This document shows, in pieces, positions 60,131-64,000 of a stretch of DNA of 64,000 nucleotides; position 1 is the stretch's first letter, and the number at the start of each line of letters is the position of its first letter. The DNA is taken from contig ML976713.1 in assembly GCA_010015655.1 (NCBI GenBank), positions 206,160-270,159 of the forward strand, read 5' to 3'. This DNA is from Bimuria novae-zelandiae CBS 107.79 (Eukaryota; Ascomycota; Dothideomycetes; Pleosporales; Didymosphaeriaceae). Made by a program: the position numbers and the translations under genes. The notes under the pieces were generated by a model. It saw only the letters and a list, made by a program, of their open reading frames with translations, ran no database searches and was not told where the DNA came from.

Positions 60131-63100
60131 CAATTGGCTCGAGCTTGGAGGGTTCTGAAGTTCAACGCCTATTCCAAAAACACGGTGTAGACGCCCAGTT
60201 GGCGGAGCCTAAACCACTACCGCAGCCTTACGGCGATGATCTCAGCCAGATCCCGTTCGATGCGATTGCCGTTGTTGGTATGTCGGGTCGCTTTCCCGAC
60301 AGCGACACGTTGGATGAGTTCTGGTGCCTTTTGGAGTCGGGGACCACAACGCACCAGGAAATCCCGCCGTCTCGTTTCAGCGTGGAGGACTTCTACGATC
60401 CGTCCGGCGCGAAGCACAACGCTCTGCTCGCACGCCACGGCTGCTTCATCAAGAAGCCTGGGGATTTCGACCATCGGCTGTTCAACATCTCTCCTCGCGA
60501 GGCACTCCAGATGGACCCGGTGCAGCGGATGCTACTAATGACCACATATGAGTCACTGGAGATGGCAGGGTACTCGCCTGCTGTTGCGGTTGATGGCGAA
60601 CAGACGCCGCCACGGATAGCGACGTACTTTGGACAGACGATCGACGATTGGAAGTCCATCAACGATCAACAAGGTATTGACACCCATTACCTCCCTGGCA
60701 TCAACCGCGGCTTTGGACCCGGTCGTTTGTGCCACTATTTCCAATGGGCAGGAGGCTTTTACAGCATCGATACAGGCTGCTCTTCAAGTGCTACCGGTCT
60801 CTGTCTCGCTCGCGACGCGCTTGCTGCAGGTCAGTGCGATGCGGCGGTGGTGGGTGGTGGCACCTTTCTCAATGCACCTGAATGGTTTGCTGGTTTGAGT
60901 CAGGGCGGTTTCCTGTCACGCACGGGTGCGTGCAAGACATATTCGGATCAAGCAGACGGATACTGCCGAGGAGAGGGCGTTGCCGTCGTCGTGTTGAAGC
61001 GCCTCGCAGACGCTGTCAAGGCGAAGGACAACGTGCTGGCGGTGCTGGCGGGTGCATCGCGCAACTCTAACGCGGGCTCTGGATCCATTACCTATCCCGG
61101 CGAGCAGGCCCAAGAAGCGCTTTACCGTCGTGTCATGAGGCAGGCGGCTGTCCGTCCCCACGAGGTGGATGTCGTCGAGATGCACGGCACTGGGACGCAG
61201 GCCGGCGACAAAGTTGAGACAACGGCAGTGCAAAAGGTGTTCGCATCGCGGACTGAGCGGAAGCGAGAAACGCCGCTGATCGTGGGCGCAGTCAAAGCCA
61301 ACATCGGACACAGTGAAGCCGCAGCGGGTGTCGTTTCGTTGATCAAGGCCGTGTTGATGCTGCAAAGAAGCACCATCCCTCCACAGCCTGGCCAACCCTT
61401 CAACCTCAACCCGAAACTTGTCCCACTGCTAGGCGACGACATCCAACTCGCCAACGGCCAACCATGGCCCCGTCGCGGAGAAGCTCCTCGTTACATATTT
61501 GTGAATAATTTTGATGCAGCCGGCGGCAACGTGAGCTTGCTTCTGCATGATGTGCCATCCTTCGCGGTGCCAGCACAGCAGGTGCAGTCTGATGGAAGAA
61601 CTCATCATGTTGTAGCAGTGTCCGGAAGAACTCAGACGGCTTTGGAGGCGAACAAGACCCGGCTCCGTGAATATCTCATCAAGCGCCCTGAGACACACCT
61701 TCCCCATCTCGCCTACACAACCACAGCGCGACGCATACATCAAGTGCAGCGCAATGCATTCGTGGCAAACTCTATTCCGGACCTGTTGCGTCAACTAGAA
61801 CGCCCGGCGTCACCAGTTGCTAACGCTACGTCGGTAGTATTCACCTTCACAGGCCAGGGCGCCCAGCATGTGGGCATGGGAGGCCAGCTCTACCGTACCT
61901 CGCCCATGTTCCGACGTCTACTGGACTCGTACCAGGTCCTCTGCGATGCTCAGGGACTGGATTGCCGGTTCCTCGATGTCATCCATGAATCGGGGGAGGC
62001 GACCTCCACTGGCCCAAACACGGAACGCAATCTACAAGTAGCCACCGTGGCGCTTGAGATAGCCCTCGCCCATTACTGGCAATCTCTTGGCTTGCGTCCC
62101 GGACTCCTCATCGGTCATAGTCTTGGAGAGTATGCGGCACTTTGCACCGCTGGCGTGCTATCCGTGGGTGATGCCCTCGCCCTGGCCTACGAGCGGGCCA
62201 CGCTCATCTTCAAGTGCCCCCCGTCTGAGGCTGGCATGTTGGCTGTTGGTCTTCCTGTAAGTACCATCAAGTACAGACTACGGGATTCGGCAGCGACCAT
62301 GGGATGTGAGATATGTTGTGTGAATGGCCCGGCGAGCACAGTAGTTGGCGGACCGATTCCGGCTATTGTGGCTCTTCAGGAGTACCTCAAGCAGAATGAC
62401 AACGTACCCGTTACCCGACTGCGAGTGTCCCATGCGTTCCACACACGCCAGATGGACTCCATTCTGGATGATCTCAAGCACAGTGCATCACGAATCAGCT
62501 TCCACGCTCCTACTATGCCAGTCGCTTCGACGCTGCTAGGTCGGATTGTGAAGCCCGGCGAAGAGGGAGTCTTCAACGCAAATTATGTGCGACGACATAC
62601 CCGGGAGCCCGTGGCCTTCCTGGACGCAGTGCGAGCCTGCGAATCTCAAGGTCTCATTCAGGATCAGTCCTTTGTCGTCGAGATCGGTCCTCATCCGATC
62701 TGCATTGGGCTCTTGACTTCGTCGTTGGAGACAGCGCGCCCGAGCACCCAAGCTTCCATTCGTCGGGGCCGTGATGAATGGGAGTCAGTCTCCCAATGCC
62801 TTGCTGCTGCGCATAGCGCACAGCTCCCTATCTCATGGGCGGAGTTCCACAAGGATCATCTGGATGGTCTTCGCTTGATGAGCGATCTACCGACCTATGC
62901 ATTCGAACTAAAAAGCTTCTGGCACTCGTACAAGAGCCCCGAATTGTCCAGCAATGCATCCAATGTCGTATCTGATTCCTCTCCGCCAGCGAGATCAAGG
63001 CTTTCGTTGACATCGTTGCACTCAGTTGAGCAGGTACGAAAGGACGGACAAAAGCTACTTGCAACATTCGCGGCTGATTTAACCGACCCTCACCTTGCGA

Positions 63101-64000
63101 AAGCCATCGGCGGCCATGTTGTCGACAGCGTAGCCATCTGCCCAGCCAGCATTTTCATGGACATGGGCTACACTGCGGCAGCATACCTTGAAAGGGAAAG
63201 TAGCAACGTAGCGACTCCGTTCTTGGCCAGCTACGAGCTGACGAGTCTGAACATGACCAACCCATTGGTGCTTCGCGAAGGTGAACAACCACCACACGTC
63301 TCCGTGGAAGCGGTGCTTGACCTGCCGACAAATATCGTCTCAGTCCGCTTCATGTCTCGTCGTCAAGATAAGGCCAGTTCACCCACCAAGGAGCACGGCT
63401 CCTGCGTAATCCATTTGAGCCAGCCCGAGAGTCAATACCTGAAGGAATGGTCGCGAATGCAGCCACTGGTGAAGGCTCGACTGCATGCACTTGATACTGC
63501 GGGGCGTAGAGAGGTTCATGCGTTGGGCAGACGGCTGTTCTACAAGATATTCTCGGAGATTGTCGATTACTCCGCTCCGTACCATACGGTGGAGGAAGCC
63601 AATATCGCGGCTGACTTCCACGACGCCTCCATTATCCTCCAACAGCCTGTCACCTCGGATCTTGGCACGTTTACTTGCAACCCCTTTGTCATAGACGGCC
63701 TCGTTCACGTGGCTGGCTTCCTGCTCAACTCGGATTTGCGGAAGCCCAAGAATGTAGTCCACATTGCCAACCACATCGGAGCGTTGCGCATCGTCGGCGA
63801 TCTGATATCCAATGGACCATACCGCGCCTATGCGACCATTCGGGAACAAGACGCCAAATCGGGTACCAGCATCTGTGATGTGTACTTGATCGATCGCCAG
63901 GAGAAACTCGTCGCTCTTTGCACTGACATATGCTTCAAGCAGCTCGAGCGTGACTTCTTCGCGATGCTGACGGGTTCTGCTCGTGCAGTCTCCCCGAAAC
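59090..64000 (+). CDS. Non-reducing polyketide synthase (SAT-KS-MAT-PT...), 3' end outside window
   Basis: Exon 1 is 59,090-59,382. A 62-bp intron follows (59,383-59,444; GTCAGT...ACAG, branch CTGAC). Exon 2 is open from 59,445 to the window end, so about 1,616 residues are visible. SAT, residues 1 to about 350: the GxCxG nucleophile motif reads GYGFG, with Gly121 in place of Cys. KS, about 369-800: active Cys543 in DTGCSSS, His678 in EMHGTGT and His720 in NIGHSE are all present. MAT, about 897-1220: FTFTGQG and catalytic Ser990 in GHSLGEY. PT, about 1297-1600: His1322 in GGHVVDS and Asp1515 in VIDGLVHVAGF. This is the non-reducing iterative type I order, which builds aromatic polyketides from malonyl-CoA. 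ACP and release domains must lie downstream. The start fits the usual SAT N-terminus (VHVLLFPHG). The product cannot be assigned. Confidence 0.93.

Noticed and set aside
60217..63849. Numerous open frames antisense to the PKS
   Set aside because: Shadows of a continuous, motif-rich coding exon.
1..64000. CRISPR arrays, rRNA, tRNA
   Set aside because: No regularly spaced repeat-spacer structure or recognisable rRNA/tRNA cores were seen; the regular repeats present belong to LTRs and TIRs.

Overview
The window looks like a filamentous ascomycete (Pezizomycotina) chromosome. Evidence: short introns of about 60 bp, a non-reducing polyketide synthase (PKS), and a transposon complement of Fot/pogo and Tc1-type DNA elements, chromodomain Gypsy, Copia and a Tad1-like LINE. 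Nearly all of the transposon DNA carries repeat-induced point mutation (RIP): it is very TpA-rich, poor in CpA and TpG, and broken by TAG/TAA where related proteins have Trp or Gln.

Layout. 1-17,500: a head-to-tail chain of TA-targeting DNA transposons (an element end, a MITE, three Fot/pogo elements, a Tc1-type element). They carry three solo LTRs and a full Gypsy element that itself holds a hAT-type MITE. About 17,500-22,460: a degenerate non-LTR retrotransposon whose last 700 bp escaped RIP, next to a (CA)16 run. 22,573-25,840: a Tc1-type element with an extra, non-transposase ORF. 25,841-28,261: a gene island with an intact two-exon amidohydrolase-family decarboxylase. 28,262-57,144: about 29 kb of nested elements. 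These are a second two-ORF Tc1-type element (with two Fot-type insertions, one inside its own TIR), then an 18-kb Fot element blown up by a Copia, itself interrupted by a related Copia and by another DNA transposon, then one more Fot-like element. 57,147-64,000: a second gene island with a SnoaL-like gene (minus strand) and, divergently, a non-reducing PKS (SAT-KS-MAT-PT visible) that runs off the window.

The three intact genes (decarboxylase, SnoaL-like protein, PKS) are of kinds often found together in aromatic polyketide clusters. They may be one cluster split by the 29-kb nest; this is inference. The most unusual signals are: (1) ten Fot/pogo-like families here have TIRs built from two direct copies of a family-specific motif at a 17-bp pitch, or 18 bp in one case; (2) two Tc1-type (DD34E) families share a conserved second ORF placed tail-to-tail with the transposase; (3) the PKS starter-unit domain has Gly where the catalytic Cys is expected. 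No tRNA, rRNA or CRISPR array was seen.
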